NCBI RefSeq assembly: GCF_037975245.1
Contig: NC_092578.1
Coordinates: 9,404,359 to 9,468,358 of the forward strand
Source: Apostichopus japonicus
Lineage: Eukaryota; Echinodermata; Holothuroidea; Aspidochirotida; Stichopodidae
DNA: 64,000 bases
Direction of reading: 5' to 3'
Shown here: one piece after another, positions 23,201 through 56,565 of the stretch
How the letters are laid out: each line of letters begins with the position of its first letter
Position numbering within the stretch: the stretch's first letter is position 1
Program-made: the position numbers and the translations under genes
Notes under the pieces: generated by a model
Told to the model about the DNA's origin: nothing
Database searches by the model: none
The model's input: the letters and a program-made list of their open reading frames with translations, nothing else

Positions 23201-26200
23201 AAATGACATCCTCCACATACGACTTTTAAAAGTAGGTTATCTCCCAAGAGGAACACATTTTGTTCTTTTCTGTTAACACTGTAAACACTGTTAACAATTT
23301 AAACATTGTCAACATTGTCAACACTGTTAACACTGTTAACACTGTTAACAGTGTTGACAGTGTTAACAGTGTTAATATAGTATATAATTATGTCTACCTT
23401 GAAAATATGAAAAGAAAACAAAAAGTAAGTGAAAAGATGTTTGTTTCTCTTAACTTTATGTGATATAATAATTCCCAAAGCGGAACACGATTGATCTCTA
23501 TCATTTAAGCTATTCATATGATGATTGGGGTTGGGTCTTATTTAGGAAGCTGCATTATATATCCCTCTGATTTGCACGCTTAATAGATTCTTTGACTTGT
23601 CTTATATCTGTAGTAGTAGTGTAGTAGAACTAATCCCCTTCATAAATCCTTTTCATATGTTCTATATAAACATATATTTACATATTTATATACTACACCT
23701 GCGTCGAACCAAGAAGTGTGTCCCATGTTGTTACCTTGCAGATGTAATTTTGTCGATGTGTCTTAATCTTGTAATGCTTAATCAACTTTTCCTCACCGTT
23801 TTTGTTTTTTTGAATACTTCCCAATTTTTCTCTCCTGCTAGAGGCGACGGCGAAAATTTGTAAAAGCTCTCACTAAGATGGTACCACATCCATTTTTTTT
23901 TGTTTATTTATATTTTGTCTCATTGAATGACATCACATTAATGCTTGGCTAATTTATGAACGTATCCCTCAACTCTTTTTTTAAATTTTTTTTATTATTA
24001 TTTAATATTTCCTCTTCATCTGTTTGTTTAATTCCTTTGGATTTGCATTTTGCATACTTTCATTTTGCTGTCTGACTCTGCAACAACAATGTTTCATTTT
24101 TGCTGTTTGCAATACACATCTTGCACATTTTTCATGCAAAACTACAAAATATGAATACAAAGCTTATTCTCCGACACATGCCATTAAATACATGTACTAA
24201 TTACACCCGTCAAACAATGGTCGGGTATAAAGCATCCTCCCATGCAACAGGCATGGTCATAGCTTCTCACAGATTAAAATTTAATAAACAAAGTGAGAGA
24301 GATTATTGTTCTTACTGGCAAAATTGACCAGTTTTGATGCCATCCAAATAAATGAAAAGAACTATTATAGTTAGTTATGAACCTAATTCTAAAACGTACC
24401 GGTATCATATGCGACGAACAAGTTTTAAAAAGACACTTTGTATAGTCAAGTCATATCTGTCTGATTTGTCATGCAAATGACTTACATTTCATATTTCTGT
24501 CAAACCTTGCCTGCTATATTAACCTTTACCTTCTACGCTTTGCGGCAGGCTTTCATGGAGGGGTTGGAAATCTGACTTTTGTAGTCAAGAATGTGCATGA
24601 CTTCCGCATCTTAACATTCAGCTCGATCACTGCATCCATGCATAATCTTACTTTACTCAAGTAACTGACAAAAGCAGCGTGAGCAATGAGACGATGGATT
24701 AAGGATGGGATGTTGAGGGACTGGGGGTGGGGGGGGGGGCTGGTGTTAGCCTGTTATGGGCTATTCTTAATCGATGGCGTATATTCACAGCTGGACAGAA
24801 CCCATGCGTCACCTTGAACCGTAATGCAATCCTTTTAGTACTATCTATTAGCAATGATAAAATCAGGTCATGCATGGGCTGAGTATGGAGTGATCTTATC
24901 ACCCATGGGCTTAAGTTGCTTGAAATTCCCGAGTCAGTTGGCCATGGCTTGTGACTTCATCATAAACATTTTGAGATCTCTGTTACCTCCCTCAACAGTA
25001 AGAAAGGTTGTTCACAAATTCGTCATACCTTTTACAAATCGCTAAAGACATAGAGCGAATATTCCCATAATGAGAAAAATGACTGCTTGAGTCCTAAACT
25101 GCTTAATGACCAAACCATTCGGGAAACTCATACCTTCCAACTAGTCTTAAATCTTAAATTTCTTTTAATAATTGGCATGTGATTGATTTCTTCTTATTAA
25201 TGGACTGGAGTCTTATTATTTTAATACTTTGAGGTCTTATTTACGGGATAGAGGACAGGATATCCATAGTTTACAAAACCAACAGAAATCCTTTTGTGAC
25301 AATTACGTGTGCATAATATGTGTTATCGAGTATAGTTTTTGAACATGCAGATATTACGTAATAATTCTGGTCTTGGCAAATGAGTTCTTGCAAATGGAGA
25401 CGGGACATTCATTTTCGAGATGTTTGTATCATTTTTTCCCTCAGATGATGACTTATGACAGAGACAGGAGTGGAACACTGAACCGATTCGAATTTTCAAA
25501 GGTACCGTTAGTACAAGACAACTAGCGGAATTAAATATACGTAGAATGTAAAAATATACAAGTAATGTCAGTACAAAGATATACACCACAAACTATGATA
25601 TATGACTCTGTCCTGTGCAGCTATTGCACATATGGCGTTCAATGTTTTATATAGTGTAAAAGACGATTTATTTGTCAAACCTACTTTAATTGAAAGAAAA
25701 GCACAATTGGATTTTACTGAGATATGACTGGTTTATCTTTGCCCATCCCTACACATCTGCTTGGGTACAGCTACTCCGTGATATCATTATCATATATACC
25801 CCTATCGGAAACGTGAACCTGGTGAAATCAACCGAAAATCCCTTCTTCTGTCTAGCATGGTAACACCGACCCAGTTCTTAAGACTCCTTTAGCTGCACTG
25901 CTACTTTGACGAGAGATCAGATTTGGTTATTATACGTATCATATACTGTATGTACGATAATTAGGTATGGTTAGACAATGAGAAAAACATGATTATGTTT
26001 TGAACAAAGCGATTGAACATATTGAGAACAACATGATTATAGTTTTGAACAAAGCGATTGTACATATTGATTATAATCAACTATTGTGCAATTTAAAAAC
26101 AAATTATTCCGAGTTGTTGTACCGGCTACCCTATCCGTCTTTTTGACATGCTCTCTATTTCTTCTCTCTTCATTGACGATTATATGAAACGAAAGCTACA

Positions 26201-26422
26201 AGGTTAATACATTATAACGCAAGAAATTACATTTCTGCATCAATAAATTTCACCCAATCATATTGCTTTGAATTTATTTATAAACTGAATTGTGATAGTA
26301 AGAAAACAAAAACAAATGAACGGTAGATTAACCAATGTCATTTCGTTCATTCTGATGATTGATTCTTAAATTAATTTCACTCACTGCAGGTGCAAAGAAA
26401 TGTGTTTTCAAGTGATAAATGA
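17187..26422 (+). CDS. small secreted two-EF-hand calcium-binding protein, seven micro-exons
   Basis: Seven exons join without any frame change: 17187-17246, 21548-21574, 21870-21926, 22675-22710, 23842-23880, 25445-25501 and 26390-26422 (stop TGA). Every exon length is a multiple of three. Most donors are GTAAG. The product is 102 residues. Residues 1-18 or so form a signal peptide (Leu/Val/Ala core, cut near ASTYQ). Loop 1 is DSNRNGELEWNE and loop 2 is DRDRSGTLNRFE, both 12 residues with D, N/D, N/S, Gly-6, Leu-8 and Glu-12 in the canonical EF-hand places. Hydrophobic helices flank each loop. It should bind two Ca2+ outside the cell or in the secretory path. The start has a good context (ACAATGG). 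Exon 5 is the least certain: its donor GTACCA is weak. I cannot name an orthologue. Confidence 0.72.
17247..21547 (+). other. EF-hand gene intron 1 (4.3 kb)
   Basis: No additional exon seen. It holds poly-G/C runs near 17940 and 18610 and a GC-richer patch with GGCCCG words at about 20270-20450. Confidence 0.5.
21870..21926 (+). CDS. EF-hand gene exon 3: calcium loop 1
   Basis: Acceptor CTTCCAG, then IFQQY and the loop DSNRNGELEWNE, ending in LF before donor GTAAGT. Its last ~20 bases and donor are the source of the minisatellite that follows. Confidence 0.8.
21905..22323 (+). repeat. 75-bp minisatellite made from an exon tail plus its splice donor
   Basis: The real exon end TGGAACGAGTTGTTT|GTAAGT (donor 21927) is followed by five more copies of the same exon-tail-and-donor string, with donors at 22011, 22086, 22138, 22213 and 22288. 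Each copy ends with a G-rich stretch. Spacing is 75 bases except for one shortened unit of 52 and a first unit of 84. All five extra copies keep GTAAGT. Confidence 0.93.
23271..23376. repeat. 9-bp tandem repeat that turns into its own inverse
   Basis: Units of AACACTGTT repeat to about 23350 and then continue as the inverse, GTTAACAGTGTTGACAGTG, so the tract can fold into a long hairpin. It lies in the intron between EF-hand exons 4 and 5. Confidence 0.9.
23842..23880 (+). CDS. EF-hand gene exon 5 (tentative): entering helix of loop 2
   Basis: A strong pyrimidine tract and TAG acceptor lead into RRRRKFVKALTKM, then donor GTACCA. Joined to the next exon (MMTYDRDRSG) it completes an amphipathic E-helix before the calcium loop. 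Phase 0 at both ends fits the gene. Confidence 0.55.
25445..25501 (+). CDS. EF-hand gene exon 6: calcium loop 2
   Basis: Acceptor TTCCCTCAG, MMTY, loop DRDRSGTLNRFE, then FSK and donor GTACCG. All calcium-ligand positions are filled. Confidence 0.78.
25980..26065. repeat. 45-bp tandem duplication
   Basis: ACATGATTAT, GTTTTGAACAAAGCGATTG and ACATATTGA are repeated twice in a row with few differences, in the last intron of the EF-hand gene. Confidence 0.85.
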
Positions 26423-26492
26423 AACAGTTTGATCGACAATGAACTGAATTAATTGAAAAATAGTGAGTGATGGGGTGAATCAGACTTTTCTA

Positions 26493-26498
26493 AATAAA
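26493..26498 (+). terminator. polyadenylation signal candidate of the EF-hand gene
   Basis: AATAAA lies 71 bases after the stop codon at 26420-26422. This gives a very short 3' UTR and supports the proposed last exon. Confidence 0.5.
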
Positions 26499-28639
26499 CT
26501 GTCAAACTCTTCACATGTTCATTAATGTTGAAAATATTTGATGATCATCTGAATTGAACACTATATTTGATATAGTCAAGTTAGTATAAGATCGCACTCG
26601 ACGGTACCACGACAACGCTGCATATGTCGTGCATTATTTGTGAAAGATTGACTCAAAATCCCATGTGGATTATTACTTAATGATATCAAGTTAAAAAAAT
26701 AAAGAAATATTTTTGGGTATTTGCCTTACTCTGGAAAAAAATGCTATCCAACTTGAAGCCTTTCTTTATTTTAATCCTTAAAGTCGGTTCTCGGAAGAAA
26801 TACTGTAAACTAAACCGTGTTAAATGCAATGGAAAATTGCTTTGAAAACAGTCTTTATTGCAAGGAAGGACACGTGGAAGTTGTGAAACTGTGACCAAAA
26901 AGCAATTTATTTCTAATCCTTGACCTTATAAATAGTAATGGTTCTTGCAACCATTTGGCTCTGTGATGTGTCCCGTGATCTATCGGAGCGCCACTATGAC
27001 GCCCAGGCAACAAACAATAACCTAAAATGTTACAAATGTGGTCTCCAGACACACATAAATAAAATATCACGTAGGATTAGCACCGATCATTACCTATAAT
27101 TCCCCAGAAAACTGTCGACGCCAGCTGGAGTAGACTTTCTCTGAAAAATACTGTTAAATTTGAATTAAATGTTCCTTTTGCTTTTTATTTGAAAGTGTTG
27201 GCGGTTGCTATGGAATGATTGTTTTATTGCTCTCATTTAGATTGTTATTATGTATTTATTCTTATTTCTGTGGTGGGAGGGGTGGAGTTTGGTCTGTAAT
27301 TTCCTCGAAGAACGTGTTTGTACGTTGGCACCCTAGTATGACGTAACTATCTCATTTCGTCGAAGGTTTCATTAGGTAAATAAATGTTGACGCAGTTTTA
27401 TATTGTAATTGTGTCTTCGTCAGTCTTAGATATGTATGACTTTGTCCAAACATAGAATATGGAGTTAGTCATATTAAGTTTAATAATCTTGTCTTATTGT
27501 TATTGCTCATTGGTAGGCTTTTCCCGTTTATCAAGATGGTAACATAATGGAAATGTTTGGTTAGAGACCGGAAGACTGGGTGAGACACATCCACATCAGA
27601 CAGCTGAAAGACAAAGACCAAACAACCGGGACAGACCACTGACGTCATCATTACGTCACCTTGGTCTATACGTGATAGGAAACCAGATACCAAACATGAA
27701 CGGACATATACGAGAAAACTTCGTTACCAGCTGTCGGTTGTGATAAGGAGGTTACAAGTGACTTGAGTAAAAACGTATCATCGTGCGCTGGAATCTTCTG
27801 CGCACACTACAAACGGACAGAAAGATACGACTTCAGACGCTACGGACAGAAGGACGAAACAGACAGACAGAAACACTAACAGATGGACGGACATTATCGA
27901 CGAACGGACACTACAGACAGACAGTAAACTGGAGACAGATGATTTTTGGCACGGATGATATTGGGGGGGGGGGGGATGAGAAAGGGGCGTTTCTGTCGAT
28001 CAGTTGAATTAATGTTCGTCTCGTTATATGGTAATGGGGCGGGAGGGGCGGGGGCGACTAGCCAAATCGCGGAGGGTAGGAGCAGATTCATCACTGCATC
28101 TATGCTTACTTCACTGAGATGGACGGACTACAAAGCCATTCAGTTACCACCCGACCAGAACGGATATTTACAATGGATGAAAAAACGAAACTGCAAGCTG
28201 GCAAATTTCGAGTTTGCAGAAGGGAGATTTGTCTCAAGCATTCTTCATTTCGGATTCACTTATTGAATTTAAAGATTGATAATGAGGCAATTTGTATAAA
28301 TTTGGACTAAATGAAGAAAAGACAAATGACAGAAGTTTCTTTTCGTGATTAAAGAGCCTGCGATTGACTGACTGGATTAAACTTAAACTCAGAAGCGAAC
28401 CATTGAAGACTGTACTTTACCTGAGAGTTATTTCTTTAAGTTACTGCCAGGTTATGGGAGTATTCTAAATAGTTACATAAGACGTCTTACAGAATTATCA
28501 TGAGTCACTTCATAGTCGAGTCTTTGCAAATGGTATATCCGACTGGTCTAATCATATTCGAATCATCGGTTTTGCTTCTATTGGAAGAAATGTTGACGAA
28601 CTTGTTCCAGTGACTTCGCTTTTGTGATTCATAACTCGG

Positions 28640-28770
28640 GTCATGACTCGTTACAGCACTAGGTAATAATAGTCATGACTTGTTACAGTACTATATACTA
28701 AGAGAGTCATGACCCGATACACTACTATGTACTAATAGTCATAACTCGTTACAGCACTAGGTAATAATAT
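28640..28770. repeat. 32-34 bp minisatellite, 4 copies
   Basis: GTCATGACTCGTTACAGCAC, TAGGTAATAATA and variants recur four times in a row, becoming more diverged inward. Confidence 0.9.
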
Positions 28771-28784
28771 AGCCACGACCTGTG

Positions 28785-29025
28785 AGGGTAAGTGGTCCAC
28801 CTGTTGCATAAATGGATACAGAGTGCATCTGTGACGTCACAACCATGTTTGCACTGTTGTAAATTCTGGGGTCTTTTATCACTTTCTCGCAACCTGTAAA
28901 CCAGTTATAATGTGCTTTGCTGAAGTCTTTTATAATTGTATTTTGCGGGTTACCAATCACAAATATATGTAAAAAAGTTCTGGACTATTCTTGTAACGTC
29001 ACCAACCAATATATATGTACACTCA
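28785..29025 (+). repeat. dispersed repeat, copy 1
   Basis: Order of shared blocks with 47082-47310: GTGGTCCACCT, CATCTGTGACGT, TCTCGCAACCTGTAAA, TGCTTTGCTGAAGT and CTGGACTATTCTTGT. The two are clearly diverged. Family not recognised. Confidence 0.55.
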
Positions 29026-30264
29026 TATTATCATCACATCACGAGTATGAAATTGTATGGTGGAGCATCTATAGTTTACAGATATTACCGATAAACAAGA
29101 TGAAATACTCTGATCTATTTTGCAACTTGATGGGGAACAGGAGAAAGGAATCTGTAAGACATCCGATATAGATGGATTTTGTTTTCTGTACCGATGTGAT
29201 GAACACTATTTTCCCTCCATCTGTCCATTTCTTCATTGTTGTAAGTTATATGATATTCTTATGTGTTGTTCGTTACATACATGATCATTTCTGTATTAAA
29301 ATGTGCTGATAAACATATCCGTTTTGAACTTGCTGTTTTCTTTGTTGCTTTAATCTTCTTTCTTTTTCTTTTTCGCTTTCTTTCGACAATGTCATTCCTA
29401 TTCCCTTCCTTCGTAAAACAAAACGAGAAGCATTTAATGACTGCTTTCTATCACAATGTCCAGCATTTAAGTATGTTAGAATACTATCATTGTCCTGGGA
29501 TGAATCTCCCCCCCCTCCCCTCCCCAAGGATTGATGAGGAAGGGTGACAGGAGCGTGGGGATGGCGGTGGGGATGAACTGGTTTGTATAGTTAAAGCAAA
29601 GATATCCAAAAATGAGCATTTGTATTTTCAATGACTCTTATAATGATTATTGTCTTCAACATAAGGCAAAACATATGTAATTGAAGGTGTAAAGTTCACA
29701 CACAATCAGAGGTATAATACTCCGTTAAAATATACGAATATATGAGTAGTAGAGACAATACCATATTCATGTTGATGGATACCATCACACAAGCTTGTAC
29801 ATGTAGTTTGTACCTCACCCCATCTGGATCCATTCATGTTTTTCATTTGTTGCACGACAAGGCTGTTGGGTATGAAATAGATGTCAACAAAATGAGCTCA
29901 CTCCCCATCCCCACCCCCCCCATCCCCTGTGAGAAACCTCTTCCGACGAGGCATTAACAAAATTTCATCAAAAGTCTGTTAAATCCAGTCTGTTAGGCTA
30001 GTGCTGTTATCAAGTATTGCTCTTGTATTTGAAGCTCTTATTCAAGTACAGTTTACATATCACAAGGAATATGATGAGACACTTCAAAATGAACCGAGCA
30101 ACAACATAACGTGATCAGCTTAACAACAGAAAATGAACTAACCAACACACTGTCCATCAGAAGTGAAACCATGAAAATGGACCGAAAATAAGAGCAGCTT
30201 TTCTCTTACAATAATTTAGAAGGCACTAAAATTACCAGAAATAGCACTTGACAAGAAATAATAT

Positions 30265-30280
30265 ACATAAATATAATATA

Positions 30281-30312
<32 letters not shown>

Positions 30313-30337
30313 GCATACATACATATATAACATACAT

Positions 30338-30371
<34 letters not shown>

Positions 30372-30382
30372 ATATACATATA
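30265..30382. repeat. TA/CATA-rich simple repeat
   Basis: Alternating TATATA with ATACAT and TATGTA interruptions. Confidence 0.95.
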
Positions 30383-31072
30383 TTTGTTGAATGACTGTTG
30401 AATGACTTTAATTTACAATAACAAATACTGTACTTGCAGCAGCTGCGAATTTACTAAAGAATGTAACATCCTGGTACTTATGTATACAATCAGTATTTAT
30501 CTTTATTTTAATAAGTTTGGTAATTTATTCAAAATAGTATCGACTGATAGAAAAATTTACACTTCAAAAAATAAAGAAATTGTGTAGTACTATGGCACCT
30601 ATCCTCATTGACAACGAATGCATCTTTACTGATATCTCATGAATATTTATGAGCTTTTCTCCCTTGAATTAGTTCCACCTACAAGAGCTATTAACGACAT
30701 TAACATTTCACAACCAGACTATTGGTAGAATTACAATAAAATGCAAGGAAAGAGTTTTTCAAATTATTACAAAATGTAACAGAAAGAACTGATTAATATT
30801 CAAGAACAGAAACATCTTTCTCCATATATTTAACATATTATTTAATATTAATCTGAATAAACCAAGTATCTTGAAACACCCAGGAGATTCAGAATAATAT
30901 AAAGTGCTCCATCGTTTTGGGACAATCACACAACAACAAGTCATCAAATTATTGACCAACATTATCCATTAGCAAAGTATCAATTTTTGACCAAAATAGT
31001 TTGTTATGAAAGCTGATGGATCCAAGGATTTAGACAAAGAAAGCCTCTTCCAAAATAAATAGAAAGAATACC

Positions 31073-31078
31073 TTTATT
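31073..31078 (-). terminator. possible distal polyadenylation signal of TTLL4
   Basis: On the minus strand GCAATAAAGG occurs 4.3 kb after the TTLL4 stop, with no exon or clear repeat in between. A nearer AATAAA at about 34174 is an alternative. Choice uncertain. Confidence 0.3.
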
Positions 31079-31079
31079 G

Positions 31080-34000
31080 CACTTAAAGTCATGTTTAATA
31101 AATGCTTACAATGCCCTATACAACAGCAGTGTCAAGTCAACACCAGACTAATACATATCATGTTAATCAAAATGAACAAGTGTTAGTTAAATCTTGCTGT
31201 GCTTGCAGTGTTTGTAAGTCTTCCCTTCCACAATATGACTTGAACATAGGATAAATTAGTAGCTTTATATGATAAGATACGATAGTATAGTTTGTATATC
31301 AACAAATACAATCTTACTTTGATCTTAATAAACACAGATGGATTGATTCGTAGACAAATCTACAAATTTGAAGTGGTGTCTGTAGTCCATAGGTGTAGGA
31401 GGGGGTGGGGTTGGGTTACCCCCCCCACCCCAAATAAGGTTTCCCTCCCTTAAAACAGAAGAGTTTTGACTATATCCTATTATCTTAGTTTGTGTATTAT
31501 TAGAGTCATCACATATGTTTTGTTAGGGAAAAAAAGATGATTTATCCTCATAAGATAATTTTTTATTTAAACTGTAGTACAGGCCAAGTTACCATCCATT
31601 ATCGAATAGTAAAACCTAAGGCTATAGTCCAAAGTCTTGTTTAGTACTGACAAACATATGCATGTTTGTAAATCACAACTGCAATAACACACTTTTTGAA
31701 CAGATACACCTGTAATGTTTTCACAGTAAATGTACCTCATTTGCATATAAGGTTTGGGCCAAATACTTAATCGTTCAAGAGCTGATTTTGAGATTGTAAC
31801 CTGACTGCAAATTGCCTATTAATATGTTTTTCAATGATACAAGTTTATAGCAATTATTATGGAACAGAACACAAATCTCACTTTTATAACAGAGACATTA
31901 ACCAGCAGATGGAACACTAGAAAAATGTTAAATTCAGGACAAAAATTAAGAAAATATCTTGAAGAAAAGTTTTTCCATAACTGGTATAGTACCAAGCTGA
32001 TGTTATGTTTAAATCATTACTTGGTGTAACAAGCTGCAAGATACCAATTTACTTTTGACAAGCAATGCATCAATTTTTAATATTGATTAGTTATAATGCA
32101 GTTCTACCAGAACATCACATGAGTCATGAATTCCTTTACATGAATGTATACCTTATTACTATACACTGAGTGTTCTGTGACATGATAAATAATGTCAAAA
32201 CATCCCTCCATGAGACTAGCAGTCAACAGGTTTTGTTGAAGTAGGACAGGTTGCATTAAACATCCTTATCAAAGCATAGCTTTCGCATCCCTCAATTTCC
32301 GCAAAGCAATTTTCGCCTCATTACATCTTGTCATCTCTTCTTCATCCTTACGTCCGACTACTAATTATTCACGGCTCAATGATCCGTATCCCGCGGAAAA
32401 TGTTATAAGGAAGAAACAAATCTGTCATTGTATAAGAATTAAGATATCTTCATCTGGATATTAAATCACATGTCTTAGTAATGTTTCATCATGGAATATG
32501 TATCAGTCATGAAACAATGACAACATACTACATCTAATAGTACAGTTGTAAGTACAAGTCCAGTACCTGTACTAAAGCTTAGAGCCTTATACTCATAGTT
32601 GTACCCATACTGAAGGCAATTATGTCTTTTTGTGTTCATACTGTTCCATTCCATATGCTACCCACAAAACATGAAAACAATAGGAGACTCAAAGAGTGGG
32701 GGGGAGGGCGGATGATATTCTGGTTTAACCATGAAGAGCAGTCGTTTACATCCATCCTGTCAAGACTAACCTTCCCTCTAGATTTATCCGTCCTTCTTCA
32801 AGAATTAATTTCCGGCATGGCACAAATACTGAACACAGATTAAACTGATAGTCAAGCTGGCCGAACACTGCCCCAACTCAACTCAGCTATAGGATTTGAC
32901 AGTCTGTGTAGACTTACAACCCACCCCCACACACACACTGAATAATTGATGGGCACACAAATGCTAAACTATTTTCCTGTGATTAATAACACTTTTTGAA
33001 ACTTGTAAGTTTTAGTCATGGACCACCACACACTGAATTAACTGCCGGTCTGGAATTAAAAACTAAATGTTGAGTTTTCCCTGACTGAAGCTGATATGAG
33101 TTCCAGCTGGCAATATCTCAATCAGTCATAGCAATAAGCACATTTCACAAATGTCGATGTTAACACGGTGGAGTCCGGTCACCTAATGTCCACTCTGGTC
33201 AGTACTGCTGGCTGTAGTAGCACTGTGTTTCCCAGACAGTAAGGCTTAACTCTATGGCAGAAACCAACAATAAGCAATTCAAATTTAAACAAACCTCAAA
33301 GTTATTATACCATTTATACAAGTTTAGAATAAATATCAATACTGTTTCAAGTTACTTATATTAAATAGTTTAAATTTCTTAGCAGTGTATATTCTTTGTA
33401 GTATAAAGTAATATAATCAAATAAAATAAGGCAACCTGTGGAGACAAGCAATCATGTAAGGGAAGCAAGTACGTTAATATTTCAATTTTAAGTAGCTTTT
33501 ACAAAGGCTGGTATTAGATTGAGTCAAGGCATTTTGTTTAAAACGAAACAATGAAATCATATAACAGAAAGACATAAGTATTAGAAGTTGCACAGACTTC
33601 AAAGAGAGTTTCAACACCAAAACTGAAACATGGTGAAGGAAAAACAAAACCCTTAAGAACAAACATTATTAATTCTAATGATCTTTTTTATAATTGCATA
33701 ACCAATGAATCTTTCATTTGATGAAATATCTCAAGGATTTTAATACGCATTCTTGTCTTTCTTATAAATCAAAACTCCTCTGCAATATGCTGAAAAATGC
33801 CACAAACCAGATCCAGAGGTACAAATTTACATTAGCCAATTAGACAAGGATATTTTCATCAGGATGAGGTATGGATTTAAATACCAATCATACATGAATG
33901 ATCTATATACTTCAGGCTATTTAAAGGTCAATTGCCAGTGAATTTTGCCTTTTGTCAGTAGAATAAGAAGGCACTGGCAATTTTCTGTCAGCAGATATTG

Positions 34001-35420
34001 GGAACTTAACTGCTTGGTAAGTGGATTCCACAACCGGCGGTTGAAGAAATCAATTTTCATACCTAAGGTAAGCCCTGTGTTAATGCTTTATATCAGCAAA
34101 TATAATCCGGCTGCTCTCCGATGCCTGTACAGTAACTGATGTTTGTTATAATTCAGAAAAACGGCAGTGAAAACTTTATTTTCGATAGAAGATGTCATTT
34201 GTAGGCAATGGCATTTTCTAGCATGTGGCTAAAACTTGTTAAAATTCTAGGCCTATCAGATTATCATAATGTGCGGAACCACAGCCATGATAAAGTGACA
34301 GACATGATAAAGTGTGGAATCACATTTCCATCCAAGATGGGATGAGAATGAACATTACCTACTCATGACGATGAACTGGGAACTTGCATCACCAAATCGG
34401 TTGTGATGCGAATTTTCATTATCAGACCCCACACTGTACGTACCCGGTACAAACACTTGTAATGACAAACCACCTCTGCGCCATGGATTTAATCGTTTTG
34501 TCCATTAACAAAGAAGCATGTTTGCATTTTCACTTGAGTATTACAATCTGATCTACCATTTATATCTTCACCGTGTAATTATCACCATAATTTGAAAACT
34601 TCAGAACTACACCGGAATATAACTACTATAACTGCTATAACTATTTTGTGGTTTTCATATATATTAAAAGGGAACTTTATATAATTAAGTTTAGATTGAT
34701 TACATAAATCCCTGAAGGTCCTAACTGAAGCATGCAGTGAAGTCGTCAAACAGTGTACTAATTGTGTCAAAAGATATTATCACACTAAGTGGTCCTCTGT
34801 TAAATTCGAAGATTGCTTTCTGAGTTTTATTCCTTGACATTGGTGATCAAAATTCATATTAATTTGCAGACATTCTCAAGGTCTAAATCAAATGGCATTT
34901 CTTTGTTTCCGATCTGAGACAATAATATTAGGGAAGCTTGACATGAAGAAAATTTTTAAAATACACCATCATATGACTGTCAGCTTCACAGGATCATGAA
35001 TAAATGTAAAAGCATTACACTGAATAATATCGAATCAAATTAACATCCTACTTTAACTGTTGCTGTGACGTAAGTTCCCTAAGATGGCTTTAACAGACTA
35101 CAAAACACCAATAAATATACCAGGTAGTATCAAACTTTTGTTTGGGAAACTTGTGTTCCCTACCTTTGTTTACACTGAACTGGTTCTTTTAACAATATAT
35201 TTCGCATTTTTCACCACAGTCGGTTTTTTCGGAGAAAGTTATCGCCCGTTCTGTGGTTCTTCTTCTTCTTTGTGGTGTCTTGCATCTTCGGCAGCAGACG
35301 GAATCTGCAGGGAACCTTGTACGATGGACACCGTTTCACGTTCATCTTGCTGTACGAGAGGTTAGGTGGACGATGATGATGATGATGATGCGTTGTCAAT
35401 GGGGATAGGTGCACGCCATG
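31080..35420 (-). other. gene-free stretch, possible TTLL4 3' UTR
   Basis: Unique-looking AT-rich DNA with no exon on either strand that I can support. It may be the TTLL4 3' UTR, intergenic DNA, or both. Confidence 0.3.
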
Positions 35421-55324
<19,904 letters not shown>

Positions 55325-55329
55325 CTGAA

Positions 55330-56460
55330 GAAAACAAAGAAAAAGCTATGTAGCTTCAAAGCGATAATTGAACACAGTTATTCTCTAAAATAGTTTTTCC
55401 ACACGACTTTGTGTTCGTCATATAAAGAGATATGCAGATGAGATGCAGATGAAAATGCAGATGAGATGCAGATGAAGTCATGTGCATCTGGAATGTGTAA
55501 GGAGACTCAGAGAGATGGAACTTTGAAGTCTGTCTTGTGAAAATATAATAAAACATATATGGGTCATTACATACACTGTATGGACCTTCTGAGCTTACAA
55601 AAAGCAAATCTAAACTGTGACTCTGTATGCACTAGTACAGCTTTTGACCATTCAATACACTTAGGTAGTCAGCACAGGTATCCCTTTTGTACATGTCTAT
55701 ACCAAAACACATCACTAGACTGTAACTTAGATCAAACACCCAGACTATTAAATCAGTTCCTCAGCTACAACAAAATAGACTCAATAAGAAGGTGTAAGAA
55801 GACTTCAATGGCCTAAAAGAACACCTGCACTACAAATTTATTAAAAGGACAAAAAAATGAAATGTGGTGAAGAATGTCATCCACAGGTGCTCTGCTATTC
55901 ATGTGAAGTTAAAAGAACATATTTAAAGGCACACTCTCAGCTAGGAAATTGCTAAAATCTAAAATCTTGTCTCAACGTATTCCCCGATTAAAAAATAAAA
56001 ACAATGCTGCCCTCTTCTCACAGCGGCAACATATTCATTTCTTTAATATGGCATTCTCATCCTTAGCTATAAACAGAATACGCAAATGGGTACCGTTACC
56101 GCGAAGGTATCCGGTTTCCGAGATTCTAATCTGCCTCTCAGTGTTGCGTAACCTATAGGCACACTGTGTACTGTGTGCTATTCGAGTTACGCAATTTTTT
56201 GATTCGCTATATGGAAGAGTGCATATTGTACTGCTGGGAAAACGCTATACCAGCTCGTAGGAGCAGGTAGTTGTTATGGAAAGTCATATGGGCCCGTATG
56301 ATCTCATGCTGCCGATTTTTGTTGGAGAAATTGCTGAAGAACTAAAATGCGAATAGTTTCGTCGTGTAATTCTCTATAAACATGTGACTGAATGTGTGCT
56401 GCTTGTGTACTGTTATTTGACGAAACGACTTGCTTCTGGCCTAACGTTCTTCAATACTTG
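55330..56460. other. TTLL4 intron, no exon seen
   Basis: Upstream TTL-domain exons (ATP-grasp N-part) must lie further on; I find none here. A 15-bp AGATGCAGATGA repeat lies near 55436-55478. Confidence 0.5.
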
Positions 56461-56462
56461 AG

Positions 56463-56555
56463 TTCAAAATAAAATAAAACTGTGAGCAAACAGCTTATCC
56501 ACCAGAGAGCCTGTGTAGAAAAAACACGCACATAATACAGACGGGTTAATGAGCG
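56463..56555 (-). mobile_element. second Penelope-like element, left half
   Basis: GAGCAAACAGCTTATCCACC, AGAGAGCCTGTGTAGA and CACGCACATAATACAGAC match the PLE module and the start of 2605-2625. The PLE continues at 59818 after the inserted element. Confidence 0.7.
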
Positions 56556-56565
56556 GGGTACACCC

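Larger units (their letters stand above)
26500..31050. other. intergenic region, repeats only
   Basis: No exon I can support. It holds a GACAGA/GGACA-rich patch (27790-27930), poly-G runs near 27962, a 32-34 bp minisatellite (28640-28770), a dispersed repeat (28785-29025) and TA-rich simple sequence (30265-30382). Confidence 0.5.

Noticed and set aside
35084-35365. 93-codon plus-strand frame with hydrophobic segments
   Set aside because: It lies opposite the end of TTLL4, has no recognisable domain and fits chance in AT-rich DNA.
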